Assembly: GCA_004431415.1 (NCBI GenBank)
Contig: QPMI01000202.1
Location: forward strand, 1-64,000
Direction: 5' to 3'
Length of the DNA: 64,000 nt
Origin: Cyanophora paradoxa
Taxonomy: Eukaryota; Glaucocystophyceae; Cyanophorales; Cyanophoraceae
Both the position numbers and the translations under genes were made by a program. Shown one piece after another: positions 11,281 through 21,440 of the stretch; position 1 is the stretch's first letter; each line of letters begins with the position of its first letter. The notes beneath the pieces were generated by a model. The model saw nothing but the letters and a program-made list of their open reading frames with translations, was not told the DNA's origin and searched no databases.

Positions 11281-12461
11281 ATGGCTCGCTCGCGGAGGAG
11301 CCCATCGTGGGCCCCTCTGTTCGTAGTCGTCTTGACCATCATTCTGCTCGTCGCCTGTGCCGAGGCGGCGCAGAAACGCAAGTCAACGGCCACTGGTGCG
11401 CGCAAGTCGGCCAAACCCAAGACGGCGACGACCCCGCGCCCCAGGCCCGGAGGTCGTCATCTCGTCTTCAAGCTCCGGCCAACGACAGTGCGGAGGAGGA
11501 GCAGCCTGCACCTCCGCCGACGCGATCTCGCAAAGGCAAGGAGAAAGCCGTGTCGCCGGATCCGGACCAGCAGCAGTCCGACCCAGAAGATGAACCTGAG
11601 GACGACGTTGCCGTTAGACTGGCACAGCGTGAGCAGTTCGGTGGCGCCTACGACGAGGAAGAGCAAGTGGCTGCGCGCAACTTTCCGAACTTGGCGCAAG
11701 TGGATCCGGGCGCGGCTGGCCCGTCAACCGGCTTCACCCGTCACCTTCAAGGCCCTTATGCTGTACCCGCTGGCAACTCGACTGCCCCAACGTCGACCAA
11801 ACCGGCAGCGGGTGCGCTTCCGCCAGCGTGGGCTGAGCTACTTCAGCGTGGGATAGATAGCGCGGTCATCAAGCTTCAAGAGCAGCAGCAGCAGCAGCTC
11901 GGCGAGCAGCAGAAAGACAACCATGAGGCTATGCAGCTCAAAAACCCGTGGCTTCGTGAGCTTGCCCTGCAGCTATCGCAGCTTAAGTTTCAGCTCAAGA
12001 GATGCTCTTCGTGCACTGCGTGCTACGATCACGTAAAGCAGAGCCTCAAAATCCTCGACGAGCTCCGGAAGCGGATCGACATTCGCGACAAGGGCGGCGA
12101 CAAGCTTGCCGAGCGGCTGGCAGGTGTGCCAGAGGAGTATCGGGGCACGGCTGCGGCGCTGGCGCACGCGCTCAACATTGCTGGCCCGGAGGCCGCCGGC
12201 GGGCGCCCGTATGTGCAGCACGCCAACCCGCGGCCCCAGCACCAGGGCCGCGATCGCCCGCCGTCGCAGCGCAACAGCGGGATGTGTTTCCGCTGCAACA
12301 AGCCCGGGCATGTCGTGAAGGATTGCCCGAACGAGCCGCGCCCCGGCTGGCGCGACCCCCCAAGTAGACGTGCGCGCCCTTGTGTGGACGCGCAGTTTTC
12401 GTTTCGCATTTCGCTAGATACTAGTGTTTCGGTGTGTTCTTGCAAGCATAAGTATTGCTAG
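11281..12461 (+). CDS. retrotransposon Gag-like protein with CCHC zinc knuckle
   Basis: The main frame (open from 11307, stop ending 12461) encodes an acidic Pro/Gln-rich protein with a poly-Gln stretch near 11880, a central helical region and a C-terminal zinc knuckle CFRCNKPGHVVKDC (about 12286-12327), a perfect CX2CX4HX4C. This is the nucleocapsid-type RNA-binding signature. The first ATG, at 11281, is in a different frame and opens a hydrophobic, signal-peptide-like stretch (APLFVVVLTIILLVACAEA). Either a frameshift or splice near 11430-11460 joins the two, or the gag frame uses another start, since the frame opens only with a GTG. It lies directly downstream of repeat A1. Confidence 0.82.
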
Positions 12462-13098
12462 CATATGCAAGTGCAGTCTTCAGAAGATCTAGAGTGTGCG
12501 TGTATGCTTCCCTAAACATGCAATACATGTATTATGCTTCCATTTCATGTGATGGTGTACATGTGGCCGGGTGCGGCATTGTGGCCGGGTGCGGCATAGT
12601 CATTACCAGCCGTGGTGGCGCCGGCGTGCTGTGGCTTTATGCATTGGTCCTGTGTGCATTTGCATGTGTTAACACTGTGAAGTGTGACTGTGATTGTAGT
12701 CTACTTTTCTTTCAATGCTAGTGGCATATATTGCCGTCTGGATGACTCCAACCTGGCAGAGCCCCAGCTGACTCCCGGCAACTGACCTGTTTCCAGCACA
12801 GGTCAGGAGTGCTGCTGGCTGTCGAGCTCCTGGCCCCCTCCGGCCTTCCCGTGTGTCGCTATCGCATACTGGGCGCTCTGAAATTAACCTAGTGCATTTT
12901 GCAGGTGAGGAGTACACAAGGGTACGAAGATTCCATGATGCCAACTGTTCCCGCTGATATCGCAGGTTGGCGCATTCATCCAGAAAGTCCATGCCTGTGC
13001 AAATGTGTTGTGGCACTGTGGGTGCATTGTGGCACTGTGTGTGCATGTGAGCTCAAGACTTGAACCAACAAGCACATTGACACGCTCACTCTTATATT
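12462..13098. other. noncoding part of the retrotransposon between gag and B1A2
   Basis: About 640 bp with no protein motif in any frame. It contains an 18-bp tandem duplication (GTGGCCGGGTGCGGCAT units) around 12563-12598 and a short repeat of TGTGGCACTGTG units around 13010-13040. It could be the gag 3' untranslated region or the leader for the pol transcript. Confidence 0.55.
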
Positions 13099-13160
13099 CT
13101 TCATGACAAGACATGTTGTGCTTAGCTTGCTGTAAGCAAGGCTGCCGTGGCAGCCATACT
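13099..13160 (+). repeat. split direct repeat B1 (internal)
   Basis: Identical by eye to 17081-17142 over 62 bp. It runs directly into A2, sharing the T at 13160. It ends in a hairpin GGCTGCC-GT-GGCAGCC, whose arms match, in inverted order, the hairpin near the start of repeat A. Confidence 0.93.
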
Positions 13161-13320
13161 CGAACCTATGTGAGCGTCAGCGTAGCATAGGGCAGTGTAT
13201 GGCTGCCAAATAAAGGCAGCCTTGCTTACGCACATATGTACAAGGGGCGCACTTACAAGTTATAAGTGCGCCCCTGGGGTACAAGCCTCAGTCTTGCTTC
13301 GCAGCCAAGGCCTCTAAGCT
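13160..13320 (+). repeat. split direct repeat A2 (internal)
   Basis: Second 161-bp copy of repeat A, with the same 13-bp stem and AATAAA-loop hairpin. It precedes the reverse transcriptase frame, as A1 precedes gag, so each coding block begins just after a copy of A. Confidence 0.93.
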
Positions 13321-13388
13321 TCTTCCCGTTCGCGTGTCACCATCTTCAAGCCAGCGGCTGCATGGACCATCAGCTGTAGCAGTGCTAG

Positions 13389-15109
13389 ATGGGCACCGCG
13401 ATAATTGGGCATGTCTGCCAATGCAAGGCCTCACCTCACTTTGCAGGAGGCTTTGTTGCATCCTGCATTCAAGCTGCAGTCCAACAGTGGAGAGCGATTG
13501 GAGCCAATGATGTCGTGCTCAACTGGATCTTGCGTGGTTTCCCTTTGTCAGGAGCGAGGCGGCTGCCAGCAGAGCGCCGGGCCAACCACAAGTCTGCGGC
13601 TGTGGACCATCAGGACTTTGTGAGAACCGAAATTCAGAAGCTTTTGCGCACGGGAGCGATCAGAGAAGTTGAAGAAGCTCAAGTGAACATTGTCTGCTCA
13701 CTGTCCGTGGTGCCCAAGAAGACTGGATCCAAGTTGCGGCTCATCTGGGATGGCCGGCCTACCAATAAAGGCCTTCCGGACATCCCCTTCAAGTATGAGA
13801 CTCTTGAGCATGTTGCAGCCATGCTGCGCCAAGGCTGGTACATGTTCACTATTGACCTTGAATCTGGATACCACCACGTGCCAGTCTCACCGCAAGACTG
13901 GCGGAACATGGGCTTTGAGTTTGACAGCAAATTCTATGTGTACACAGTTTTGCCCTTCGGCCTCAAGCACTCACCGTTTGCATTCGTCAAGATCATGCGA
14001 CAAGTGGTCAACTACTTCCGCCGCTTTGGCATCTTCGTGGTGAACTATGTTGACGACTGGTGGTTTGCTGCTCCAACCTACGAGAAGGCCTGTGAATTGC
14101 GGGATTTCGTCCTCAAAACATTTGCTGCCCTCAAGCTTGTGGTCAACAGCAAATCTGAGCTCACCCCAGCACAGTCGGTGGCTTTCTTGGGCTTCATAGT
14201 GGACTCCGCCCGCATGTTGTTTGAAGTACCCCAAGACAAGCTTGGTCGTCTGCTTGCTTTGATCAGAGGGCTTCTGAAGAAAAAGAAATCAGCATCTGCA
14301 CGTGAAATGGCCAAGGTCGCCGGCACCCTTGTGTCCATGGCACGGGGCTTGGCTCCAGCTCGCATCAAAGAAGAAGAAGAGTATGTATAAGACACGCCCA
14401 AGCCGGTTGTGCGGTTTTGACGAAAGGCGAAGGACCCGAAGGCCCGAAGCACAATCGACAGTGAACCAACCAGACAAGGGTAGTGGCGGCGCAGACGGGC
14501 GCCTATACAGTTCACCATGTATGCCCCATCAAGACCAGGTCCCTCTTTCGATACATCAATGTCGTGGCAAGAGAATGGCATTGGAATCATCCAGTGGAGC
14601 TCACCAATGAGACTCGTCGGGAACTTGAGTGGTGGCTGGCCAACATCCACCGATACAATGGCCGCTGCCCTATTCGGCCTGAAAGGCTCTTTGTGTTGAC
14701 TACGGATGCAAGCCATGTTGGTGCAGGAGCCTGGATCACTACCCGAATTGGTGATGCTCAACCTGTGGCTTGGGAGCTTGAGCCTGCCCCATTCCAGTGC
14801 CTGTGGAACCAAGAAGAAGCTCAGCAAATTTCGTCGTGGCGCGAGTTAATGGCAGTGCTTCGCGCTATGCAGCACTATCAAGGTTTATTGCGCAATCAGA
14901 ACATCTTAGTTCGCTCGGACAACACAGTGACTGTGGCCTACATCAACAATGGTGGCGGAAGACATGAATACCTTTGCCGAGTTGCAGCAGCAATTTGGGA
15001 TATTGCTCTGCTCAATTGCATCAGCATTGAAGCAGAACACATTCCTGGTGTTGACAATGAGTGGTCCGATGCTTTGAGTCGCTACTTTTACCCGCCGACT
15101 ACTCTTTGA
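13389..15109 (+). CDS. retrotransposon reverse transcriptase and RNase H (pol), interrupted
   Basis: The first frame (13389-14390) is a reverse transcriptase: an LRLIWDGRPTNKGL motif, FTIDLESGYHHVPV with the first catalytic Asp, LPFGLKHSPFAFVKIMR, and the active-site box NYVDDW (about 14044-14061) with both Asp kept. It meets a stop at 14388. The second frame (14483-15109) is RNase H: TTDASHVGAG, SSWREL, VRSDNTV and EWSDALSR supply the D-E-D-D set. A GT-AG interval at 14381-14478 (98 nt) would join the two frames exactly, so this may be an intron or an insertion that mimics one. Gene order and sequence type are those of DIRS-superfamily pol. Confidence 0.87.
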
Positions 15110-15516
15110 AACCTGGGTATTTTGCCATGGTCAGTCGGACATTTGGACCTTTTGATATTGATCGTATGGCCTCATCAGCCAACACTCACCTAAATCGATA
15201 CTTTTCCATTGATTTGAATGATCGACATGCTGAAGGATATGATTGCTTTACAGCAACCTGGCGTGGTGCTCGTAATTACGTCTTTCCGGACCCAAATGTT
15301 CTCTTGCACCTTGTGTCACATGTCCGCCAGTGTAGGGCCTCGGCAGTTTTTATTGTCCCTCAGTGGCCCTCAGCTCCATGGTGGCCACAGTTGCAGCTTG
15401 CCTTGCGTGCACCTGCAATGGTGCTTGGCCCAGCATATGACGTGTGCTATCGCGGGCCTTGCTCGGCACAGTTACCTTCCTGGATTCTTGTTGCTCTTTA
15501 TGTGTCGTGGGAGTAG
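15110..15516 (+). pseudogene. pol C-terminal region, out of frame with RNase H
   Basis: The frame ending at 15516 reads FGPFDIDRMASSANTH, YDCFTATWRGARNYVFPDP and VPQWPSAPWWPQL, the conserved stretch that follows RNase H in DIRS-type polyproteins. It is in a different frame from the RNase H, whose stop is at 15107-15109, so a one-base indel near 15095-15115 or a programmed shift separates them. It then stops before the recombinase. Read here as decay, since the recombinase is also broken. Confidence 0.7.
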
Positions 15517-15672
15517 ATTGAAGGCTCTTGCTGCAGAATTCAACTCCTGCTCATCTCTGCTCAGCTTACTTTGTCCAGCAACAGGGATAGAAAGCTTGAG
15601 TGGGGGGCTTTAAAAAGAAGAAGAAGAAATGTAGTCTGACATACCCTTGACTCTGGTGATGCAGGTGCTCGT

Positions 15673-16672
15673 ATGGCTGATCTGCTCAACCGGGTCACTT
15701 TCTACAGAACAAACTCTGTGAGCGAGCGAACCCAAAGCCTCTACGCCCGCTGGGTCGTCCTCTATGAAGGCCATTGCGCGGTTCACTGCATTCCAGCCTG
15801 GCCACCAACAGCTTCTGGCGTCGCAACACTGCTGGTGGCTCTTGCTGATGAAGAGTACGGTCTCTCAGCAATTGACCAGTGTCACTCTGCTCTGCTACAT
15901 CAGACAAGGCAGAGGATGTTGCCTACTACTGCATTTGCTCACCCCTTGTGCTGCAAACATTGCAAGGAATCGCCCGACTTTGTGGAAAACCAGCAAAGCA
16001 ATCTGCATTGGTCACGTCCGTCCACCTGGAGGCGATTGCTCGTACCTACGCTCGTTCCCCTCAAACAAGCTCCTTCGCGCCCTTGTGATGTTGCTTACCG
16101 GTTTCTTTGGCCTGTTGCGGCGTGGCGAAATCGTGGCACTCCGGCGGCAAGATGTGTCCATCCGCGCGGATCGCGTCGTGCTCTTCATTGCCGGTTCCAA
16201 GACCGATCGTCGTCGCCAAGGCGCGCAAGTTGTCTTGGGCGCCGTCCCAGAGTCGGTCATCTGTCCGGTGTTCTGGTTTCGAACCTACTTGCGGACTCTA
16301 GCGCTCGCGGATCCGGGCGCACCTCTTTTTGGGCAGCTTCGGGACGCAGCTCGTTCTCTGTCAGCTCAGACCGTGGCCTATGTTCTCCGGTTCGCATTTG
16401 ACGCGGCGGGCTTGGACGCCACTGGTATCACACCTCATGGCTTGCGTCGCGGTGGAGCTACTGCTCTGGCTGCTGCGGGCGTGCCTGAAGAGCTTGTTCA
16501 AGCGGTTGGTCGCTGGTCTTTGTTGTCAGCGGTCTACCGACGCTATATCGATTCTGCTGAGCGCCCGCCCTTGGCTGCGCTCATGGCTAGGCCTGGTGCT
16601 CGTTACGCTGGCCCGTCAGCTTCGCTGCAGTCATGTCGGCAGCAAGTCGCGCGTACTCGGCGCAGTAGTTGA
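15673..16672 (+). pseudogene. tyrosine recombinase of the retrotransposon, frameshifted
   Basis: The catalytic half lies in the frame ending at 16672: LLRRGEIVALRRQDV with the first Arg, HGLRRGGATALAAAG (the H-x-x-R box, about 16435), GRWSLLSAVYRRYI with the Trp at the usual His/Trp position and the nucleophile Tyr. The N-terminal core-binding half is in another frame (15673 on: RTQSLYARWVVLYEGHC, then a VATLLVALADEEYGLS stretch), and the piece LQTLQGIARLCGKPAKQSAL is in a third frame (about 15945-16010). At least two frameshifts therefore break the gene. This enzyme would integrate a circular DNA copy by site-specific-type recombination. Confidence 0.85.
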
Positions 16673-17080
16673 TTGTCTAGTCTTAGAGTCTTGCTTCGCA
16701 GTTGTGCGCCTTTGCTGTGCTGTCGGCGCTTGTCTCCCTCGCTCACAAGCGAGGGCAAGCTGTGTAACTTGCTGAGCGGCTTGTTCCCTAGCCGCTCGAG
16801 CGGCTTTGCTTAGCCGCTTTCAATGTGTGTTAGCAATGCCCATTGTTTACTATGCCTTCAGTCATCTTTAAGCCATTGTTAGTGCCAACCATTGATATCT
16901 TTTGATGAATAATTGATCAACAATTGATCACTAATGTTCAATCATTCTACGTCCGCAAGACTCACTCTGCAGCGTGCGCTAGCTGATGTCCTCGAGCGCA
17001 GTTGCAGCTTGCCCTTCTTGTGAGCGAGCGAGTCATGATCTTAGCTTCGCGGCTTTGGCAAGCGCGAATCTAGACCTTCA
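16673..17080. other. 3' noncoding region of the retrotransposon
   Basis: About 400 bp without coding motifs. It carries a hairpin CCCTCGCT-CA-AGCGAGGG near 16737-16756 and a perfect 16-bp palindrome AGCCGCTCGAGCGGCT at 16790-16805, followed by an AT-rich stretch with repeated TTGATCA/TTGATAT-like words (16880-16950). Confidence 0.65.
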
Positions 17081-17142
17081 CTTCATGACAAGACATGTTG
17101 TGCTTAGCTTGCTGTAAGCAAGGCTGCCGTGGCAGCCATACT
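17081..17142 (+). repeat. split direct repeat B2 (right terminus)
   Basis: Same 62 bp as B1. Its last bases CCATAC are followed by TAGCTATTA in the flank; the left flank ends in TAG before A1. The WD40 gene stop codon on the other strand lies 36 bp to the right, so the element sits in that gene's 3' untranslated region or just beyond. Confidence 0.92.
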
Positions 17143-17177
17143 AGCTATTATACAGTAGAGGAGTAGAGGGGCCGACG

Positions 17178-19740
17178 TCAGGCGCCGGCGTGGGCGGGGA
17201 GGGGGCCGGGGGCGGGCCCGGGGACGGCGGGGACGGTGGAGAGGAGGCAGGAGGTCGGGGGCGTCCCGGGCAGGAGGAGGGGGCCCCGCGGCCCCGCGTG
17301 CGTCGCCAAGGCCGGCGCCGGCGCCGCGGCCGCCTCCCCAAAGCCCGAGGGGAGGGGCGCGAGGAGCGGGAGGCCCTCCACCGCCCCCCAGGCCTCCTCG
17401 GGGCCCGCGCCCGGGCTCGGGCCCGGGGCGGCGGGGACGGCGCCGAGGGGGCGTGGGTGCGGGCCTCGAGGGCGGCGCGGGCGGCGCGCTCGGCGCCGAG
17501 GGCGGCCTCGAGGCGGGCGCAGCGCTCGCGCAGGAAGAAGACCTCGAGGCGCGCCGCCTCCAGCGGGTCCAGCGCCGGCATCGGCACCGGCACGATCTCC
17601 ACCCGCAGCTCCGGCTCCGACCCCCCGCCTCCGAGCCGGAGCCGCCGCCGCCGCCCCTCCCGGCCACCCCCCTCTTCTTCTTCGCCGGCGCGCCCCTCTT
17701 GGACGAGGAGGAGGGCGAGGGGCCGGCCGCTTGGCGGGGCGGGGGCAGGGCGGGGCGGGGGCGGGGCGGGGGCGGAGAGGCGGGGAGGGCGGGGGCGGCG
17801 GCGGGGCGGCGGGGGCGGGGGCGGGGCCGGCGAAGGAGAAAGGGCCGAGGCAGAGGGTGGCGGCGAGGGCGCTGGCGGTGGCGAGGAAGGCGCCGGCCTG
17901 CGCGAGGCGCCCCGCCCCCTCAGAGCCCGCCACGCGACAGCGCGCGCGGCGCGGGGCGCACCGCGTCGCAGGCGACGGCGGAGACCGACTGCGCGTGCCC
18001 CGCCGGCGGCCGCGGCGCCGGCTGCCAGCCGCGGGGCGGGCGCGGGCTCGCCTCCTCGGCCGGCGCCGCCCACGCCCGCACCTGCCCGCTCCGAAGCCCC
18101 GCGAAGACGCGGGCGCCGTCCTGCGGGGGCGGGGGCGTGAGAGGGGAGAGGGGCCGGCGAGGCCGGGGGGCCGGGGGCGGGGCGGGGCGGGGCACGGCGG
18201 AGAGGGCGAGGGACTCGACGCGGGACGTGGCGCCCCGCCCCGCCTGCAGCGCCCCCGCGAAGGAGCCGCCGGGCAGCCGCCACAGCCGCACCACGCCGTC
18301 CGCGGCCCCGGCCGCCACCAGCCCGGCCTCGTTGCCCCCGGCCAGCGCCAGGCACGTCACCCGCCCCGCCTTCGACGCCTTCACCAGGAACGCCGTGCAC
18401 ACCTCCCCCGTCTCGCACAGCCTGCGGCGAGGGCGCCTCAATGAGGGGCGGAGGGGGGCGGACGGGGGCGGGGGCGGGGGCGGGGGCGCGCCAGACGCGG
18501 ACGCGGTTGCCCTCGGCGTCGGAGGCGACCCAGCGCCCGTCCTGCCGCGCGTCGGGGAGCATGACGGGGGCCGGGGGGGTACGCAGGTGCGCACGGCGGA
18601 GAGGGCGACGCCGGCGACGGCGCTCGAGTTCCACGCGCGCATGCACCGCCACTACCCCCGCCCCGGACTCAGATTCCGGGCGGAAAGGGGGGGGGGGGGG
18701 GGGGGGGGGGAGGCTGGGGGGAAGGGTGCACCTCCTCCCCCGAGTCCGTGCGCCAGATGCGCACCCAGCCGTCGGCGCCTGGGCGGGCAACGGCGCTAAG
18801 AGAGGGCAAGGGGCCGGCGGCGGGCGGCGGCGGCGGTGCCCGCGCACCGCCCGAGGCGGCGGTGCGGCCGTCGGCGGAGACGGAGACGGAGGTGACGCGG
18901 GAGGCGTGGGCGGGGCGGCGGTGCCGCCACAGGGGCCGCCCCTCCGCGCACGCGAGCACGCCCACCGAGCCGTCCGCCCGCCCCACCGCCACCACGTGCT
19001 CCCCGCGCCCCGCGCCCCCGCCGCGCCCTGCCGCCGGCCTGACACCGCCACGCAGGTCACCGGCGAGGGCGGCAGCGAGTCCCCCCGCCGTCGTCCAGGG
19101 TCCGCGGCGCCGGCTGCGCGCGGGGCGCTCGAGCTCGCTCGGGTGCGGGCCGGGGCAGAGGGCGCACGGGGCCGCGGCCGGATGCGAAGCCGGGTCCGAG
19201 GGGCATGCAACGGACGCCGCCGTCGCTGCCCCCGATCACCAGGAGCGACCCGTCCTGCAGGGCGGGCCGGGCCGGGGCGGGGGTGAGCCGGGGGCGGCAG
19301 CGCGGCGACGCGGCGGCGGGCGTGCTGCCCAAGCAAAATGCACCGGAGACACGGCGCAACACGTTGGCGCCCCGGGGCGGCCGCTCATGTGCCGCAGTCT
19401 GATGCTGCCGTCCCGCTCCCGCCCCGACACCGGCGCTGGAGCCGGCGCGGCGCCCCCGCCCGCCCTGGCACGATGCCCTCCCTCCGGCATCGGGTCTTCG
19501 GACTCTTCCTCGATGGGCGGCTGCGAGTCTTCCTCGAGCTTGGGGGCCAGAGCCGCCGCCCCGTCAGCGCTCTGCGCCCCCCGCTCCCACAAGCGCCCCG
19601 CGACCTCGAGCAGGATCTCCTCCTCTTCCATCGGCGTCCGGGGAGGAGCTGCAGCTGGCGCTGCGCACTGCGCCCCACGCTCCGCGTGCACCAGTTCGCG
19701 TATCCAGCGCCTGAAGGCCTTCGCCTGGGCGATCCTTAAG
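17178..19740 (-). CDS. WD40-repeat protein with C-terminal membrane segment and coiled coil
   Basis: Multi-exon minus-strand gene, stop at 17178-17180. WD40-type blades appear in order: SLLVIGGSDGGVRCMPLG (about 19200-19250), VAVGRADGSVGVLACAEG then VTSVSVSADGRTAASGG (about 18840-18995), GADGWVRIWRTDSGEEV (about 18730-18780), GRWVASDAEGNRVRVWR (about 18500-18550), LVAAGAADGVVRLWRLPGG (about 18260-18330) and VFAGLRSGQVRAWAAP (about 18070-18120). These would form a beta-propeller, a protein-interaction platform. After it come a hydrophobic segment (GAFLATASALAATLCLG, about 17840-17910) and a short coiled coil (about 17480-17570). The acidic N-terminal part (MEEEEILLEVAGRLWERG) lies near 19600; a basic exon upstream (KAFRRWIRELV, about 19700) is probably included. 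The first ATG was not resolved. A WD propeller plus one membrane span is reminiscent of SEC12/PREB, but there is no specific evidence for that. Confidence 0.75.
18689..18712 (+). repeat. poly-G tract
   Basis: An uninterrupted G run of about 23 bases within an intron of the minus-strand WD40 gene, where it reads as a poly-C tract. Confidence 0.9.
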
Positions 19741-20190
19741 CGCTCAAGCTTAATTGCGCAGCTTAGCGCATGCCGGATCGCGATCGGGCGGGGCGGGGCG
19801 GACCTCGTGCCGAAATCGAGTCGATATCGTCCCGATCACGACTGATGATCGGTTTCCGTTCCGATCACGGCCGATGGCACATGGCACAGCTTTGCTTGCA
19901 GCTACGCCTACAAGTACGGCTCGGCGACTAGTTAAGCCACTTCGGCCACGCCTGTGCAGCTCGAGTTGCGAAACGCAAAGGACGCAACCAAGGATTAGCG
20001 CTGCTAGAGCTGGCTTGCCAGCGAGTTGCCGGCGACTTGCCGGCGTTGTGTTGCACGGTTGCCCGGCGTTGCCGCGAGCGGGGGGTACGCGCGTTCGGAG
20101 TCGTGAGCAAAAGCAAAAGCGGTCTCTCCCTGCACCGCGTCAGCTTCCCGACGGGCCCTCGTCTTCGCGTTCGGTCAGGAATCTACAAAC
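19741..20190. other. divergent intergenic region
   Basis: About 450 bp between the 5' end of the WD40 gene (minus) and the p23 gene (plus). The unresolved first exon of the WD40 gene probably lies here. It contains CGATCACG/CGATCATC-like repeats near 19815-19870. No other gene was recognised. Confidence 0.45.
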
Positions 20191-21082
20191 ATGGCGTGCG
20201 TGTCCCGTCCGGCGCATGCGCCTTCGAAAGACAAATTCGCCGGAGTCGCGGCGAAACCTCTTCGCCGGAGCGGCGCGACCTGTTCCGACGTCTCGCGACC
20301 TGTTCCGACGTCTCGCGTCGCGCTTCCGCAGGCTTCACGCTCCAGTCGTTTGGGCTCAGAGGAAGAAGATTGTCTTCGTCACCATCGACTTGCAGGACGC
20401 CAAGGACATCATTGTGAACATAGAGGCCGAAAAGGTCACAGCTAGCTGCACGTCCCAAGGCAAGAAGTACGAGGCCGTGCTCGATTTGAGCCACGCAATT
20501 GTCCCGGACTCGCCCGTGCGACCATTGCCCCGCCCATTTTGCGCCAACGTTGACCGACGACCCGCCACGTCGTCGTCGCGCAGGAGACTAAGTGGGGCGC
20601 GAACGCGCGCGGCATCAAGATGACGCTCGAGAAGAAGGACGAGGTGCGCGGGCTCTGAACGAAGCGCCGCCGCGCTCGCGGCATGGCGCTGCGCTGGGCG
20701 CGCCCTGTGAGCAACATGCAAAGTGCTTAATCGAACTAGACCGGTTGTTTTGCCGCTGGATCCCGCCCCGCGTCGGCGCCCCCGCGCCGTCCGACCCGGG
20801 GCCCGCCCGCAGGAGTTCTGGAACTTCCTGTTGAAGAACAAGGCGAAGCCGACGTGGCTCAAGGTCGACTGGTCCTTGTGTGCGCACCAACCCTCGGCCC
20901 GCGCGGCGCAGCGCGACTCCGCCCGCCTCCGCTCACGCCGTCTGCAGGGAAGGACGAGGACGAGGAGGACGAGGCCATGCCGAATGATTTCATGAGCGGT
21001 GCGCATCCCGATGCGAGACGACGGGCGACCTACGCCCTTGTCCCCGCCTCGCCTCCGCGCTTGCTGACGGCTCGCCCGCTCA

Positions 21083-21118
<36 letters not shown>

Positions 21119-21124
21119 ATGGGT

Positions 21125-21158
<34 letters not shown>

Positions 21159-21238
21159 ATCTGAGGCGAGCCACGCGCGCGTGCCCTGCCGCCCCCGGCC
21201 CCGTCTCACCTACCCCCGCGGACAGCGCGATGATGGCT

Positions 21239-21286
<48 letters not shown>

Positions 21287-21440
21287 GACGACGACGAGGA
21301 AGGCGGCTTCGGGGAGGGCGAGAAGGGCGACTCCGACGACGAGGGTACCCCCTCCCGCGCAGCGAGCTTCGTACCCCCTAACGCCCACATCCCCGCCAGG
21401 GCTCCCCGACCTGGACGCCCCCAAGGGCGACAAGGCATAG
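20191..21440 (+). CDS. p23/Sba1-type Hsp90 co-chaperone
   Basis: Cytosolic co-chaperone that binds the ATP-bound Hsp90 dimer. The start at 20191 follows ACAAAC; ATGGC splices over intron 20196-20331 to give MALHAPVVWAQRKK, the classic p23 N-terminus, then IVFVTIDLQDAKDI and the CS-domain beta sandwich (YEAVLDLSHAIVPD). Next exons give TKWGANARGIKMTLEKKDE, then EFWNFLLKNKAKPTWLKVDW and WKDEDEEDE; WLKVDW is the family signature. The tail is a long Met-Gly repeat (GMGGMGG units, about 21085-21290), interrupted by one possible intron, then an acidic segment, DLDAPKGDKA and TAG at 21438. Introns begin GTGCG and end CAG, and every join keeps frame. A GMGG-rich tail is common in plant and fungal p23. 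Confidence 0.95.

Larger units (their letters stand above)
11114..17142 (+). mobile_element. DIRS-superfamily (PAT/Ngaro/Kangaroo-like) tyrosine-recombinase retrotransposon, decayed
   Basis: The element is bounded by A1 (161 bp) on the left and B2 (62 bp) on the right, with an internal B1A2 junction at 13099-13320. Order is A1, gag with zinc knuckle, B1A2, reverse transcriptase, RNase H, pol C-terminal region, tyrosine recombinase, B2. There are no LTRs and no DDE integrase. Split direct repeats and a tyrosine recombinase define the PAT/Ngaro side of the DIRS superfamily. B1A2 is exactly what joining B2 to A1 would give, as expected for a circular intermediate. The flanking bases are TAG on both sides, which could be a 3-bp duplication or shared target bases. 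Frameshifts in pol and recombinase show that this copy is probably not autonomous. Its codon use and GC are clearly lower than in the host genes. Confidence 0.9.

Noticed and set aside
11114-13320. A1 and A2 considered as LTRs of a short LTR retrotransposon containing only gag
   Set aside because: A is followed by B1 only at the internal copy, B2 lies alone at the far right, and the downstream RT is of DIRS type with a tyrosine recombinase. Split direct repeats explain all copies.
17141-19336. Long minus-strand open frame across the WD40 gene as a single exon
   Set aside because: It mixes exon and intron sequence; the WD40 motifs lie in different frames, and its stop lies at the retrotransposon junction.
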